A DNA stretch of 64,000 bases from Gemmatimonadota bacterium (GTDB lineage: Bacteria > Gemmatimonadota > Gemmatimonadetes > Gemmatimonadales > Gemmatimonadaceae), in contig JADJAD010000006.1 in assembly GCA_016704465.1 (NCBI GenBank), positions 372,001 through 436,000 of the forward strand, written 5' to 3'. The translations under genes were made by a program, and so were the position numbers. Positions 36,101 through 45,192 of this stretch are shown here, piece after piece; the first letter of the stretch is position 1, and each line of letters opens with the position of its first letter. Below the pieces are notes generated by a model, which was not told the DNA's origin, made no database searches, and saw nothing but the letters and a program-made list of their open reading frames with translations.

Positions 36101-36334
36101 CCCTCGCAGCTCATGGGCGACGTGTCGTACGTCCTCGGCCTCCCATCCTGGTTCAACGTGCCGGGGACCCGTTTCGGCCTGCGCGGCACCTGGCGCACAC
36201 TCGATCGCTTCTCCCCCCGCTATTGTCCGGATCGCATCCCCGACGCCACCGGGACCGCCGTCTGCGACCCGACCGCTCCGGCCAAGACCGGCCGGGAATG
36301 GGAGATTCGTTCGTATCTCACCGTCGGATTCTGA
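33151..36334 (+). pseudogene. GH2/GH5-like glycoside hydrolase, frameshifted near 34987
   Basis: Read as one gene of about 1060 residues. It has a signal peptide, then a TIM-barrel catalytic part: LQVDGKDFLVQGMNWDYFP, acid/base Glu187 in GNENNYG and probable nucleophile Glu287 in FTEFGADAW, in clan GH-A arrangement as in GH2/GH5 enzymes. The C-terminal 600 residues look beta-rich (YRASVAWDERDFRLDGFYRTGHYHW, VKRYGGDLRLAHGQTKVMAAAKFNDWGP), perhaps a glycan-binding or barrel module. The frame is broken at GGG 34987-34989: removing one G turns TTAGGGCGTGG into TTA-GGC-GTG-G and joins DAPLG to VEFTGKRKF without a gap. First gene of the GH3 cluster; probably acts on beta-glucan in the periplasm. 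Confidence 0.75.
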
Positions 36335-36386
36335 CGAACGCCAGGCCGCCTCGCGCGGCCGCCGTTCGCCTGGAGAGAGGAGCTGC

Positions 36387-38615
36387 ATGACCGAGTCGAT
36401 GGACACCGAGCAGGCCGAGCCCACTTCGGGCTCGGCCTTTCTCGAGGAACGCATACGCACCCTCCTCCAGCAGATGACGCTGGAGGAGAAGATCGGGCAG
36501 ATGGCGCAGGTCCCGAGCGGGGGCGGTCACCTCCCGCACCACCTGCGTGAGGCGATCCAGCGCGGGCAGGTGGGCTCCGTGATCAACGAGGTGGACGTCG
36601 CCACCGTCAACGAGTTGCAGCGCACCGCGGTCGAGGAGTCCCGGCTCGGCATCCCGCTGCTCGTGGGACGCGACGTCATCCACGGCTTCGCCACCGTCTT
36701 CCCCATCCCGTTGGGCCAGGCCGCCAGCTGGAACCCGCGGCTGGTCGAACTCGGCGCGCGCATCGCCGCCCACGAGGCGGCCTCGCGCGGCGTGAACTGG
36801 ACCTTCGCCCCCATGATCGACATCTCGCGCGACCCGCGCTGGGGGCGCATCGCCGAGTCGCTGGGCGAGGACCCGTTCCTGACCGGCTCGTTAGGTTCGG
36901 CGATGGTGCGCGGCTTTCAAGGCGAGGACCTCTCGGCCCCGGGTAGCATCGCCGCCTGCGCCAAGCACTTCGCCGGCTACGGCGCCAGCGAGAGCGGCAA
37001 GGACTACAACACCACCAACATCCCCGAGGGGGAGCTGCGCAACGTCTACCTCCCGCCGTTCCAGGCGGCGGTGGATGCCGGCGTCGCTTCGATCATGACC
37101 TCGTTCAGTGACCTGAACGGCGTCCCGGCGACCGCGAACACGCTCATCCTGCAGCAGATCCTGCGCGATGAGTGGGGCTTTGACGGGTTGGTCGTGAGCG
37201 ACTGGGACTCGATCCACCAACTGGCGGTGCACGGCTTCACCGCCGGCGACCGCGACTCGGCGTTCGAGGCGGCGACTGCGGGCGTGGACATGGAGATGGC
37301 CAGCCAGACGTACGCCCACCACCTGGCCTCGCTCGTCCACGACGGTCGCATGACCATCGAGCACATCGACACGATGGTGTCGAACATCCTGCGCACCAAG
37401 TTCCGGCTCGGGCTCTTCGACACGCCGTACACCGACCCGTCGATGCTCCCCGACATCGCCGCCCCCGAGCACCTCGCCGCCGCGCGACACGCTGCGGTGG
37501 AGAGCCTCGTATTGCTCAAGAACGACGTTCGCGTGCTCCCGCTCTCGGCCGAGTCGCTCGCGTCGGTGGCAGTCATCGGCCCCTTGGCCGACGATCCGCA
37601 GGAACAGCTCGGAACGTGGATCTTCGATGGCGATGCACGGCACAGCGTCACCGCGCTGCAGGCGATCCGGGACATGGTCGGCGACCGGGTAACCGTCCAT
37701 CACGCCCGCGGTGTGGACACGACGCGCAGCCACGATCGCAGTGGATTTGATGACGCCGTGCGCGCCGCCGAGCAGTCCGACGTCGTCGTGATGTTCCTCG
37801 GCGAGGAGGCCATTCTCAGCGGCGAGGCGCACTGCCGTGCGGACATCGCGCTCCCCGGCAACCAGGAGGCGCTGATTGACGCGCTCGCCGCGACCGGCAA
37901 GCCTCTCGTGCTCGTCCTGATGACCGGGCGCCCGCTCGCCCTCGAGCGCGTGGTGCCGAAGGTGCACGCCGTGGTGTGCGCCTGGCACCCGGGGAGCCTC
38001 GGCGGCCCCGCCATCGCCGACGTGCTGTTCGGCGTCGAGTCGCCTTCTGGCAAGCTCCCGGTCACGTTCCCAAGAGTGACCGGCCAGATCCCCATCTATT
38101 ACAGCCACAAGCACGGCGGAAAGCCCGGCACCCCTGAGACCTTCGTCCACATCGACGACATCCAGGCGAGGGCGCCTCAGCTCTCCGTCGGCAACACGTC
38201 GTTTCACTTCGACGTGCATTACTCCCCACTCTATCCGTTCGGGCACGGCCTGTCGTACACCACGTTCGAGTACGACAGCGTGCGGGTCGATCCGCCGGAG
38301 CTGGCCGTGAGCGGCACCATCACCGTGAGCGCCGAGGTGACCAACACCGGCGATCGCGACGGCACCGAAGTCGCGCAGCTGTACGTGCGTGACCTCGTCG
38401 GGAACGTCACCCGCCCCGTAAAGGAGCTCAAGGGATTCCAGCGGGTCTTCCTTGCGGCGTACGAGCGACGCACCGTCTCGTTCACGCTCACGCCCGAGGA
38501 TCTTTCGTTCTTTGGCCGAGCGAACACGCGCATCGTCGAGCCCGGGCGTTTTCATGTCTGGATCGGCGGGAGCAGCGACACCCAAACGCGCGCAGAGTTC
38601 GACCTCACTGACTGA
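36387..38615 (+). CDS. bglX: GH3 beta-glucosidase, BglX type, no signal peptide
   Basis: 742 residues from the ATG at 36387, with GAGAGGAG just upstream. Domains in order: GH3 N-terminal barrel (about 25-345) with nucleophile Asp272 in VVSDWDS, GH3 C-terminal domain (VVMFLGEEAILSGEAHCRADIALPGNQ) and a fibronectin-III-like end (VTNTGDRDGTEVAQLYVRDLVGNVTRPVKELKGF). It hydrolyses terminal beta-linked glucose from oligosaccharides. There is no signal peptide, unlike periplasmic E. coli BglX, so it should be cytoplasmic and work on sugars brought in by the GPH symporter at 57.7 kb. It sits 52 bases after the glycoside hydrolase and just before the second GH3 gene. Confidence 0.92.
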   Translation: MTESMDTEQAEPTSGSAFLEERIRTLLQQMTLEEKIGQMAQVPSGGGHLPHHLREAIQRGQVGSVINEVDVATVNELQRTAVEESRLGIPLLVGRDVIHGFATVFPIPLGQAASWNPRLVELGARIAAHEAASRGVNWTFAPMIDISRDPRWGRIAESLGEDPFLTGSLGSAMVRGFQGEDLSAPGSIAACAKHFAGYGASESGKDYNTTNIPEGELRNVYLPPFQAAVDAGVASIMTSFSDLNGVPATANTLILQQILRDEWGFDGLVVSDWDSIHQLAVHGFTAGDRDSAFEAATAGVDMEMASQTYAHHLASLVHDGRMTIEHIDTMVSNILRTKFRLGLFDTPYTDPSMLPDIAAPEHLAAARHAAVESLVLLKNDVRVLPLSAESLASVAVIGPLADDPQEQLGTWIFDGDARHSVTALQAIRDMVGDRVTVHHARGVDTTRSHDRSGFDDAVRAAEQSDVVVMFLGEEAILSGEAHCRADIALPGNQEALIDALAATGKPLVLVLMTGRPLALERVVPKVHAVVCAWHPGSLGGPAIADVLFGVESPSGKLPVTFPRVTGQIPIYYSHKHGGKPGTPETFVHIDDIQARAPQLSVGNTSFHFDVHYSPLYPFGHGLSYTTFEYDSVRVDPPELAVSGTITVSAEVTNTGDRDGTEVAQLYVRDLVGNVTRPVKELKGFQRVFLAAYERRTVSFTLTPEDLSFFGRANTRIVEPGRFHVWIGGSSDTQTRAEFDLTD

Positions 38616-38644
38616 CCACCACCGTGACCACTCACGACACTCAT

Positions 38645-40461
38645 ATGAAAGATTCCACGCAGGATGACACCACGCCCGCCCGTGTGATGGACTTGCTCGC
38701 GCGAATGAGCCTGGACCAGAAGTTGGGGCAGATGCTGCAGCCCGAGCGTTTGTCCGTCACTCCCGACGACGTACGCGCGCATCACTTCGGCTCCATCCTG
38801 AGTGGTGGCGGCTCCACGCCAGGGGAGAACCGTCCGACCGACTGGGTCGCCATGAACGACGCCTACTGGGCCGCGTCGATGAGTGACGAGGAAGGCCGCG
38901 TCCCCATCCCGTTGCTGTACGGCGTCGATGCCATCCACGGCAACGCCAATGTGTTAGGCGCGACGGTCTTCCCGCACAACATCGGGCTGGGGGCGGCCAA
39001 CGATCCCGACCTGCTGCAGCGCATCGCCGAGGCGACCGCGAAGGAGATCCTGTCCACCGGCGTCGAGTGGACCTTTGCCCCGACGCTGGCCGTGGCGCGC
39101 GACATCCGGTGGGGACGCACGTACGAGTCGTACTCCGAGGACCCGGCCCTCGTCGCGAGTTATGCCGGGCGCTTCGTGCGCGGGCTGCAGGGCGATTTAG
39201 GGCGCGACGGCGTGGTGGCATGCGCGAAGCACTGGGTCGGCGACGGCGGCACACGGGACGGCTTCGACCAGGGGGAGACCGACATTCCCGAGCGCGAACT
39301 CGTCGAGACCCACATCGCTCCGTATCTCCCGGCGCTCGCCGAGGGGGTGCTGACCGTCATGGCGTCGTTCAACAGCTGGAACGGGGTCAAGTGCCATGGG
39401 CATCGCTACTTGTTGACCGACGTGCTCAAGGCGCAGCTCGGCTTTGCGGGCTTTGTCATCAGCGACTGGGACGGCGTGGACTACCTGGACGCCGACTACG
39501 CCACCGCCATCGCCAAGGCGGTCAACGCCGGCGTGGACATGCTGATGGTGTCGGTGGAATGGCGCGCCTGCCTGGAACACCTCAAGCGCCTCGTGAGCGA
39601 CGGGACGATTCCGCTGACGCGCATCGACGACGCCGTGCGGCGCATTCTGCTGGTGAAGCATCGTTACGGCCTGTTCGAGCGCCCGCGTCCCGGCAAGCGA
39701 TACTGGTCCAGGCACAACGTGCTCGGGGCGCCCGAGCATCGCGCGATTGCCCGCGAGGCCGTGCGGAAGTCGCTCGTGTTGCTCAAGAATGAAGGGGGCG
39801 TGTTGCCCATCGATAAGGGGGCGCGCATCCTGGTCGCCGGGCGCAACGCGGACAACCGGGGGCATCAGTGTGGCGGGTTCACCGTGGCGTGGCAGGGGGC
39901 GTCGGGGAACGACTTCATCCACGGGGGGACATCGATCTGGGAGGGGATTCGGGAGGTGGCGCCGCAGGCGGAGCTCAGCGTCGATGGCAGCGCTGCGGAG
40001 GCAGGGTCGCATGATGTGGCGATCGTGGTGATCGGGGAGCGGCCGTATGCGGAGGGGATGGGGACCTGCGGGGGGCGGAGACGGCGGGGGCGGGGTCAGG
40101 GCCGGGGGGGAAGCACAATCGGTTGAAGCCGTATGGCGACACGCTGGAGCTGGCGGCGTTGCATCCTGAGGACTTGGCGACGATTCGGGGGATTCAGGAG
40201 AAGGGGATTCCGGTTGTGACGGTGTTGGTGTCGGGGCGGCCGTTGGTTGTGAATCGGGAGTTGGAATGCTCGGCGGCGTTTGTGGCGGCGTGGTTGCCGG
40301 GGTCGGAGGGGGGTGGGGTTGCCGACGTCTTGTTTGGCGCGCAGGAGTTCCAGGGGAGGTTGTCGTTTGCGTGGCCGGGGACGGGTGATGCGACGACGGC
40401 TGTGGCTCGGGGGGAGGAGTCGCTGCTTTCGCGCGGGTACGGGCTGCGGCTGGCGGTGTAG
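38645..40461 (+). pseudogene. GH3 beta-glucosidase-like enzyme, frameshifted near 40060
   Basis: Together the two frames encode about 605 residues: a GH3 barrel with GVEWTFAPTLAVARDIRWGRTYESY, AKHWVGDGGT and nucleophile Asp274 in VISDWDG, then the GH3 C-terminal domain. The frame breaks in a G run (ATGGGGACC, 40060-40063): one extra G gives EGMGDLRGAE and continues into NRLKPYGDTLELA, IPVVTVLVSGRPLVV and the natural end at 40461. Without it the protein stops at 40126 in a low-complexity arginine/glycine tail. It has no signal peptide, so cytoplasmic. It begins 29 bases after the bglX stop, or 8 bases if the upstream GTG at 38624 is used. Confidence 0.78.
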
Positions 40462-40511
40462 GGGTGAGGTGGGGCTCGCGGTTGAAGTCGGCTGCGGGCG
40501 GCTGGTGTGCG

Positions 40512-40542
40512 AACCGCGAGGTGCCTTGGGCATCTCGCGGTT
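40512..40542 (+). terminator. Strong hairpin after the GH3 cluster
   Basis: 14-bp inverted repeat AACCGCGAGGTGCC / GGCATCTCGCGGTT with one G-T mismatch and a 3-base loop. It lies 50 bases past the GH3 stop. It could be a terminator lacking a T run, or a REP-like element; its copy number elsewhere is unknown. Confidence 0.5.
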
Positions 40543-41068
40543 TGTCCGTCGGAGGGGGCCAAATACGGCGCGGACTTCACGTGCTTTGGCGGGCGCTACG
40601 AGAGTGGTCCCTCTTGTAGCGGTCCTCGCCGGGATGGAGCAAATTCACCCTCGCAGCGACGGATTGCGTCCCACGTGCCGGTCCGTCGTTGTTCAACGTG
40701 CGGCGGGGGGCAGCACCTGGTCCGCCGGCCCCCTCCGATGGCTATTGTGATTATCACGTGTTGTGTCGCATGATAATCCGGGCGGTTCCCGGGGAGCCCG
40801 GTGTCGAAGTCGGTGACTCTCAAGGGTTTGGATCGCCCGACGCGAATGCGACTGTCCGGAATTCGCATGCGCGGCGCCGGGCTGATAATGTGGTGGTTGC
40901 AGGTGTTCGCTGGATTCTCAACTTCCGGTGAAGTAGCGTTGAACTAAACCGCTGCGCGGTAGTTGTTGTTGAGGACGGTTCTCCGAGCGGGGCCGTCCTT
41001 TTGCGTGTAGGGGAGTGTCCGTAACGTCGCGGGTGCAGGTCCTGCTTCCCCCGCTGACGGAGGTTTCG
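40543..41068. other. Intergenic region leading into the IS91-type element
   Basis: No gene seen. Near the right side are small hairpins (ACTTC-CGGT-GAAGT; AACTAAACCGC-TGC-GCGGTAGTT) around GTTGAAC (40938-40944), and a terminator-like stem GGACGG/CCGTCC followed by TTTT (40973-41002). The outer end of the mobile element is probably here, but its exact boundary could not be fixed. Confidence 0.45.
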
Positions 41069-41944
41069 ATGCAGACGCTCACCGACCGGATGAGCGAAGA
41101 CATGCGGCTGCGTGGCTTCGCGCGCACGACCCAGCTGGCGTATCGCGGTGCCGTGGTCCGATTGGCCGCGCATTTCGCGCGATTGCCCGACACGTTGGAC
41201 ACGCTCACCGAAGCCGAGCTGCGCGCGTTCTTCGTGGAGCTGGTCACGACGCGCCACGTGTCGCGCAGCACGTTGATCGTGTATCGCACCGGCATTCGGT
41301 TTTTGTACGAAGTGACGTTGCAGCGCACCTGGCCGGTGTTCGATCTCGTGCGCCCGGCGAAGCGCCACGTCCTGCCCGTCGTGCTGTCGCCCGAGGAAGT
41401 GCGCGCGCTGCTGGCGTCCGTGCAGGATCTCCGCGCCCGCATGGCGCTGATCGCGATCTATTCGTGCGGGCTCCGCGTGTCCGAAGGCGTCAGTCTGCAC
41501 ACCCGGGACATCGATAGTGTCCGCATGCTCGTCCATGTGCGCGCCGGCAAAGGCGGGCGGGATCGCTATGTGCCGCTGCCGCAGCGCACGCTCGAGCTGT
41601 TGCGGGTGTACTGGCGCACCGCCGCGCCGCGCCCCCGGTTCGGGCTCCCGCGTGGCCCGTGGCTCTTCGCGAATCGCGCAGCCACCGGCCCGTTGCAGGC
41701 GACGAGCCTGCAGAAGACGTTTGCGGCCGTCGTGCGCCGCAGCGCGCTGACCAAACACGCGTCGATCCACACCCTGCGGCATTCGTATGCGACGCATCTG
41801 CTCGAGTGCGGCGTGCATCTCCGCGCGATTCAGGAGCTGTTGGGCCATAAGAGTCCGGCGACCACCGCCGTCTACACGCACATCACCCCGCAGGTGACGA
41901 GTGTGTTGCAGCGCACGCTGAATGCCCTGATGGCCCCGCTGTAG
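41069..41944 (+). CDS. Tyrosine recombinase/integrase (IS91-associated)
   Basis: 291 residues from the ATG at 41069, with CGGAGG upstream. An N-terminal SAM-like core-binding domain (RGFARTTQLAYRGAVVRL) is followed by a catalytic domain with Arg136 (CGLRVSEG), His234-x-x-Arg237 (HTLRH), His260 (LLGHKS) and Tyr269 (AVYTH), so all catalytic residues are in place. Spacing from Arg136 to His234 is ordinary for XerC/D-like enzymes; no extra segment typical of integron integrase IntI was recognised. Encoded 19 bases upstream of the IS91 transposase, it is taken as that element's partner recombinase rather than the integrase of the cassette array next door. Confidence 0.88.
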   Translation: MQTLTDRMSEDMRLRGFARTTQLAYRGAVVRLAAHFARLPDTLDTLTEAELRAFFVELVTTRHVSRSTLIVYRTGIRFLYEVTLQRTWPVFDLVRPAKRHVLPVVLSPEEVRALLASVQDLRARMALIAIYSCGLRVSEGVSLHTRDIDSVRMLVHVRAGKGGRDRYVPLPQRTLELLRVYWRTAAPRPRFGLPRGPWLFANRAATGPLQATSLQKTFAAVVRRSALTKHASIHTLRHSYATHLLECGVHLRAIQELLGHKSPATTAVYTHITPQVTSVLQRTLNALMAPL

Positions 41945-41963
41945 CCTCCCGGCGGGACCGGCC

Positions 41964-43094
41964 ATGACCGTGGCCGCGGTCGTGCGAGAGTTCGGGCCGG
42001 CGTACGTGGCGCGCTTCGGCGCCACGATGCCGCCGGGCCATCGGCGTGCCCTCGAGGACCTGGCGGCCTGTCGCACCGCCGCCATGGGCGGACACGTCAC
42101 GCAGTGCGACGCGTGCGGCCACGAGCACTTCGTGTATCACTCGTGCCGCAATCGGAGCTGCCCGTCGTGTCATGGCGCGAGCACGCGCGCGTGGCTCGCC
42201 GCGCGCGCGACGGAGCTGCTCCCCGTGCCGTACTTCCATGTGGTGTTCACGCTCCCCGCCGACTTGCGGGCGATCGTGCGCACCCATCAGCGCGTCCTGC
42301 TCCCGGTGCTGCTGCAAACGGCGGCCGCCTCGCTCCAGGCGCTCGCCGCCGATCCGCACCATCTCGGCGGCACCGTCGGCATGCTCGCCGTCTTGCACAC
42401 GTGGACCCGCACGCTCGTCTATCATCCGCATGTGCACTGCTTGGTGCCCGGCGGCGCCCTCGCGCCCGATGGGGTCACGTGGCGCCCTGCGCGTGGACAG
42501 TATCTGGTCCCGGTGCGCGCGCTGTCGGCTGGCTTTCGCGCGCGCTTCCTGTTGCGCCTGAAGCGGGTCCTCCCCGCGGTCGTCGTGCCGGCCACCGTGT
42601 GGACGACGCCCTGGGTCGTGTACGCGAAGCCCACGGTGCAGGGCGCGGCCCTCGTGCTTCGGTATCTCGCGCGGTATGTCCATCGCGCGGCCATCACCGA
42701 CGCGCGCATCCTGCGCGTCGACGCCGCGACCGTGACGTTTCGCTATCAGGACGCCCGAGCGCGGGCGTGGCGCACGATGACGCTCCCGGGCGAGGAGTTC
42801 CTGCGGCGCTTCCTGCAGCACGTGTTGCCGCGCGGCTTGCATAAAGTCCGCTACTACGGCTGGTGGCGCCCGCAGGCGGCGGCCGTCCGCGTGCGGCTGC
42901 ACCAGCAACTCACCGCCCCGGCGTCCCGTCCCCCTCCGGGTGATCCGCCGCCAGACGCCGCAGCCGCGCCCGCCCCCGGCTGCCCCCCCTGCCCACCCTG
43001 CCCACACTGTGGGGCCGGGCACCTGATCCGAACGCGACGCCTCCTCCGTACGCACACGGTCGCGTCCGACCGGACGCGCGCGAGGCCGCCGTAG
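41964..43094 (+). CDS. IS91 family transposase
   Basis: 376 residues. N-terminal zinc-binding motif (CDACGHEHFVYHSCRNRSC, then CPSCHG, about residues 48-70), HUH-type metal site His156-Val-His158 in HPHVHCLVPGG, and the YLARYVHRAAI segment that holds the catalytic tyrosine region. The extended C-terminus (Pro/Ala-rich, then CPPCPPCPHCGAGHL) adds another Cys-rich patch. IS91 transposases nick single strands for rolling-circle transposition and can mobilise neighbouring DNA, which is relevant because a cassette array follows. Length is normal. Confidence 0.92.
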   Translation: MTVAAVVREFGPAYVARFGATMPPGHRRALEDLAACRTAAMGGHVTQCDACGHEHFVYHSCRNRSCPSCHGASTRAWLAARATELLPVPYFHVVFTLPADLRAIVRTHQRVLLPVLLQTAAASLQALAADPHHLGGTVGMLAVLHTWTRTLVYHPHVHCLVPGGALAPDGVTWRPARGQYLVPVRALSAGFRARFLLRLKRVLPAVVVPATVWTTPWVVYAKPTVQGAALVLRYLARYVHRAAITDARILRVDAATVTFRYQDARARAWRTMTLPGEEFLRRFLQHVLPRGLHKVRYYGWWRPQAAAVRVRLHQQLTAPASRPPPGDPPPDAAAAPAPGCPPCPPCPHCGAGHLIRTRRLLRTHTVASDRTRARPP

Positions 43095-43350
43095 TGCGCG
43101 CGCCGTCGTCGCGTCGTCCCGTACCCCCACCACCCGCCCGTCCGGCGCGCGCCACCGCCCGTGGCGTCGACGGGTCGCGCGCATGCGTCGGCCAAACCCC
43201 CGTGCGCACCGGCGACGATGCGTCCCCCACGTCACAGCCACGACCGACACGCCGCGCGCGCCGGACGACACGGCGCGGTCGCCCCCGGTGGTCCAGGTAG
43301 CGCCGAGCGCGCAACGGGTGCAAACTCCATAGAGCCAGGTCGGCGGTTCA
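43095..43350. other. Spacer between IS91 transposase and cassette array
   Basis: Arginine- and proline-coding GC-rich DNA with no recognisable gene. It should contain the 3' (origin) end of the IS91-type element. It ends in the perfect small palindrome TCAGTT-C-AACTGA at 43348-43360. Confidence 0.4.
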
Positions 43351-43405
43351 GTTCAACTGAGGTTTGGCGTCGGCTGCGCGACGCAAAACCTCTGATTCGT
43401 TCGGC
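43351..43405 (+). repeat. attC-like site 0 (left end of array)
   Basis: Left box GTTCAAC (43351-43357), stem GAGGTTTGGCGTCG / CGACGCAAAACCTC around a short loop, right box GTTCGGC (43399-43405). Left and right boxes are not complementary, so the left half may have been altered by the adjacent IS91-type insertion. Confidence 0.5.
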
Positions 43406-43438
43406 CGCTCCATCACTCTCCGGGACTCGGGTTAAGGA

Positions 43439-44533
43439 ATGACATTTCGACCGCAAGAGCCTGCCGAGCCACTTCGCTACACGGTAGAAGGAGTCGTACT
43501 GGAAAGTGATGAGGGAGACGTGAGATTGGCGGGCACATTCACTCGCCCACAATCAGGCCTCAGGACAGCCGCCGTCCTACTCATTCCGGGATCGGGCGCT
43601 CATGACCGTGACGAGCAGGTGTGTGGACATCGCCCATTCCTCGTCCTCGCGGATCACCTGACCCGTTCCGGAATTGCCGTGCTGCGTTTGGATGATCGCG
43701 GTGTTGGCGAATCGACGGGCGACAAGGATCAGTGCACGCACAACGACCTACTGCGGGATGTGCGCTTGGCGCTGGAGTTTCTGGCCGCGCACGAGGATGT
43801 CGATGCAACCCGACTTGGCCTCATCGGCCATAGCGAGGGAGCCGTGTTGGCGGCGGCCGCTGCGACGCGGTACAAGCAGCTTGCGTTGATAGTGCTCATG
43901 GGGTGTCCGACACTTCCGGGCGAACAGACTATTCACGAACAGTCAGCGCTCATCTCCCGGCAGGCAGGAGCTACCGATGCACAAGTTGCACACGAGCGGC
44001 GAATGAATGAAGAGGTGTTTGCGGTTCTCAAGTGCCCAATCAGACACGAGTCTGCGCGCGAGCAGATTCTTTCGATTCTCGCATCCCACCTGAAATCTTG
44101 GCAGGACCAGCCGGTCGAGGATGACGAAGTGGCAACGCACATTAACCGGATGGCTGATACCGTGCTGACGCCGGCTTTTCGGTCGTTCTTGAACTGCGAG
44201 CCTGCCCTCCATTTTCGGCGGGTTCGCTGCCCCGTACTGGCTCTCTTCGGCGAACTCGACATTCAGGTGCCACCGGCCTTGCATATGCAGGTGCTTAGGG
44301 AAGCATTGTCGGCAGCAGGCAATCCTGATGTCACAATCGAGGAGTTTCCTGGCTTGAACCATCTTTTTCAGACTGCAACAAGCGGCGCGATATCGGAATA
44401 CGAGGTGATTGAAGAGACCATCGCGCCTTCGGTGCTGGAGCGACTTTCCGATTGGATTCGTTCGCGCACTCATGACGGCGCTGCCGAACAACAGCATGCA
44501 GCGGACGTCGCTGCGCGCCGCCGCTCATGCTGA
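43439..44533 (+). CDS. Alpha/beta hydrolase (cassette gene 1)
   Basis: 364 residues; the ATG at 43439 follows TTAAGGA. Alpha/beta hydrolase of the dienelactone-hydrolase/BAAT-like group: oxyanion segment VLLIPGSGAHDRDE, nucleophile elbow GLIGHSEGA with Ser near residue 139, acidic residue in LALFGELDIQVPP and catalytic His in PGLNHLF. Substrate is unknown; an esterase or peptidase-like activity is likely. It has no signal peptide. Its last codons and stop lie inside the following attC-like site, as is usual for cassette genes. Codon use is less GC-rich than the neighbouring GH genes, suggesting transfer. Confidence 0.88.
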   Translation: MTFRPQEPAEPLRYTVEGVVLESDEGDVRLAGTFTRPQSGLRTAAVLLIPGSGAHDRDEQVCGHRPFLVLADHLTRSGIAVLRLDDRGVGESTGDKDQCTHNDLLRDVRLALEFLAAHEDVDATRLGLIGHSEGAVLAAAAATRYKQLALIVLMGCPTLPGEQTIHEQSALISRQAGATDAQVAHERRMNEEVFAVLKCPIRHESAREQILSILASHLKSWQDQPVEDDEVATHINRMADTVLTPAFRSFLNCEPALHFRRVRCPVLALFGELDIQVPPALHMQVLREALSAAGNPDVTIEEFPGLNHLFQTATSGAISEYEVIEETIAPSVLERLSDWIRSRTHDGAAEQQHAADVAARRRSC

Positions 44534-44542
44534 GCGTTCGGC
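44483..44542 (+). repeat. attC site 1
   Basis: GCCGAAC (44483-44489) and GTTCGGC (44536-44542) are exact complements. Inside, CAGCATG-C-AGCGG pairs perfectly with CCGCT-CATGCTG, leaving one extrahelical C, the structural signature of attC. Total length 60 bases. Confidence 0.85.
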
Positions 44543-44618
44543 AGACCGATGAGTAGCAGCGTATTTGCTGCGCACTACGCCACGCTCCAGCGCTTTTCCG
44601 GCTTTGATGGGACATTGA

Positions 44619-44924
44619 GTGCTGCATCACTTCCTCCTCCTTCGAGATCGCTTGGCCGGCAAGTTGTTCGGTCTCACGGTCCTTGCCGTTCTTGTCGTGG
44701 GGTGGGCGTGGGTCACCATGCGGGCGCGCTCCCTCCATGATCGGGAGGACTGGGTCTGGTGCCAAGGCGCCTACGCGCGCGCTAAGACGGCTGCTGAATC
44801 CACCGGGCTTGACGCCTCCTACCCACCCAACCGCGGGCGTTCAACGGTACTGAGCTTGCGATGTCGCGATCGGCGACGCCAATTCGAGCAGCCGTCCGTC
44901 GCACCTACTCGGTCCAATCCATAG
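44619..44924 (+). CDS. Small membrane-anchored hypothetical protein (cassette gene 2)
   Basis: 101 residues from a GTG at 44619 that lies within TTGAGTG. One membrane segment near the N-terminus (LFGLTVLAVLVVGWAWV) with positive charges on both sides (RDRLAGK before, TMRAR after), then a soluble region with two Cys residues (WVWCQGAYARAK and LSLRCRDRR). No family recognised. It fills the cassette between attC sites 1 and 2 and stops 10 bases before attC 2, which supports it as the real gene over shorter frames nearby. Confidence 0.6.
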   Translation: MLHHFLLLRDRLAGKLFGLTVLAVLVVGWAWVTMRARSLHDREDWVWCQGAYARAKTAAESTGLDASYPPNRGRSTVLSLRCRDRRRQFEQPSVAPTRSNP

Positions 44925-44934
44925 TGCGCGCGCT

Positions 44935-45032
44935 GCCGAACGGACGCTGCAACAGACAGCGGATCTATTGAATCGTGCGGCCTGCGGCCGCACTCTATTT
45001 GCCTCCGCTGCAGTTGAGCTCAGGCGTTAGGC
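44935..45032 (+). repeat. attC site 2
   Basis: Left box GCCGAAC (44935-44941), right box GTTAGGC (45026-45032). The arms CAAC-AGA-CAGCGGA and TCCGCTG-CA-GTTG pair with a one-base bulge. A central hairpin (GTGCGGCC-TGC-GGCCGCAC) forms the variable terminal structure. 98 bases. Confidence 0.82.
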
Positions 45033-45192
45033 CGCTAGTAAGGCGATCGAAGCGAGCAAGGAACCGCGCCGCCACCCGCGGGATGCGACGGAGGAATAGC
45101 GGCTTCCAACGACGGCAGCGTTTCCAGTCAGCGACGCGTACCTGACACATATGGCTTGCTTAGCACGCTGACACATCTACAGGGAGGGGAAG

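Larger units (their letters stand above)
41069..43094 (+). mobile_element. IS91-family-type element: tyrosine recombinase plus transposase
   Basis: A tyrosine recombinase gene and an IS91-type Y1/HUH transposase gene sit 19 bases apart on one strand, a pairing known for a subgroup of IS91-like elements. No terminal inverted repeats or target duplication are expected for rolling-circle elements, so the ends were not located; only the gene pair is bounded here. It lies between the GH3 cluster and the first attC-like site at 43351. Confidence 0.75.

Noticed and set aside
36891..38585. 564-codon open frame on the minus strand
   Set aside because: Shadow of the intact GH3 gene bglX.
40689..40944. 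An attC-like site between GTTCAAC and GTTGAAC left of the IS91 pair
   Set aside because: The end boxes match but they are about 250 bases apart and the adjacent arms do not pair.
41069..41944. Recombinase as the integron integrase IntI of the cassette array
   Set aside because: It is paired with an IS91-type transposase, lacks a recognisable IntI-specific insert, and no attI lies between it and the first attC-like site.
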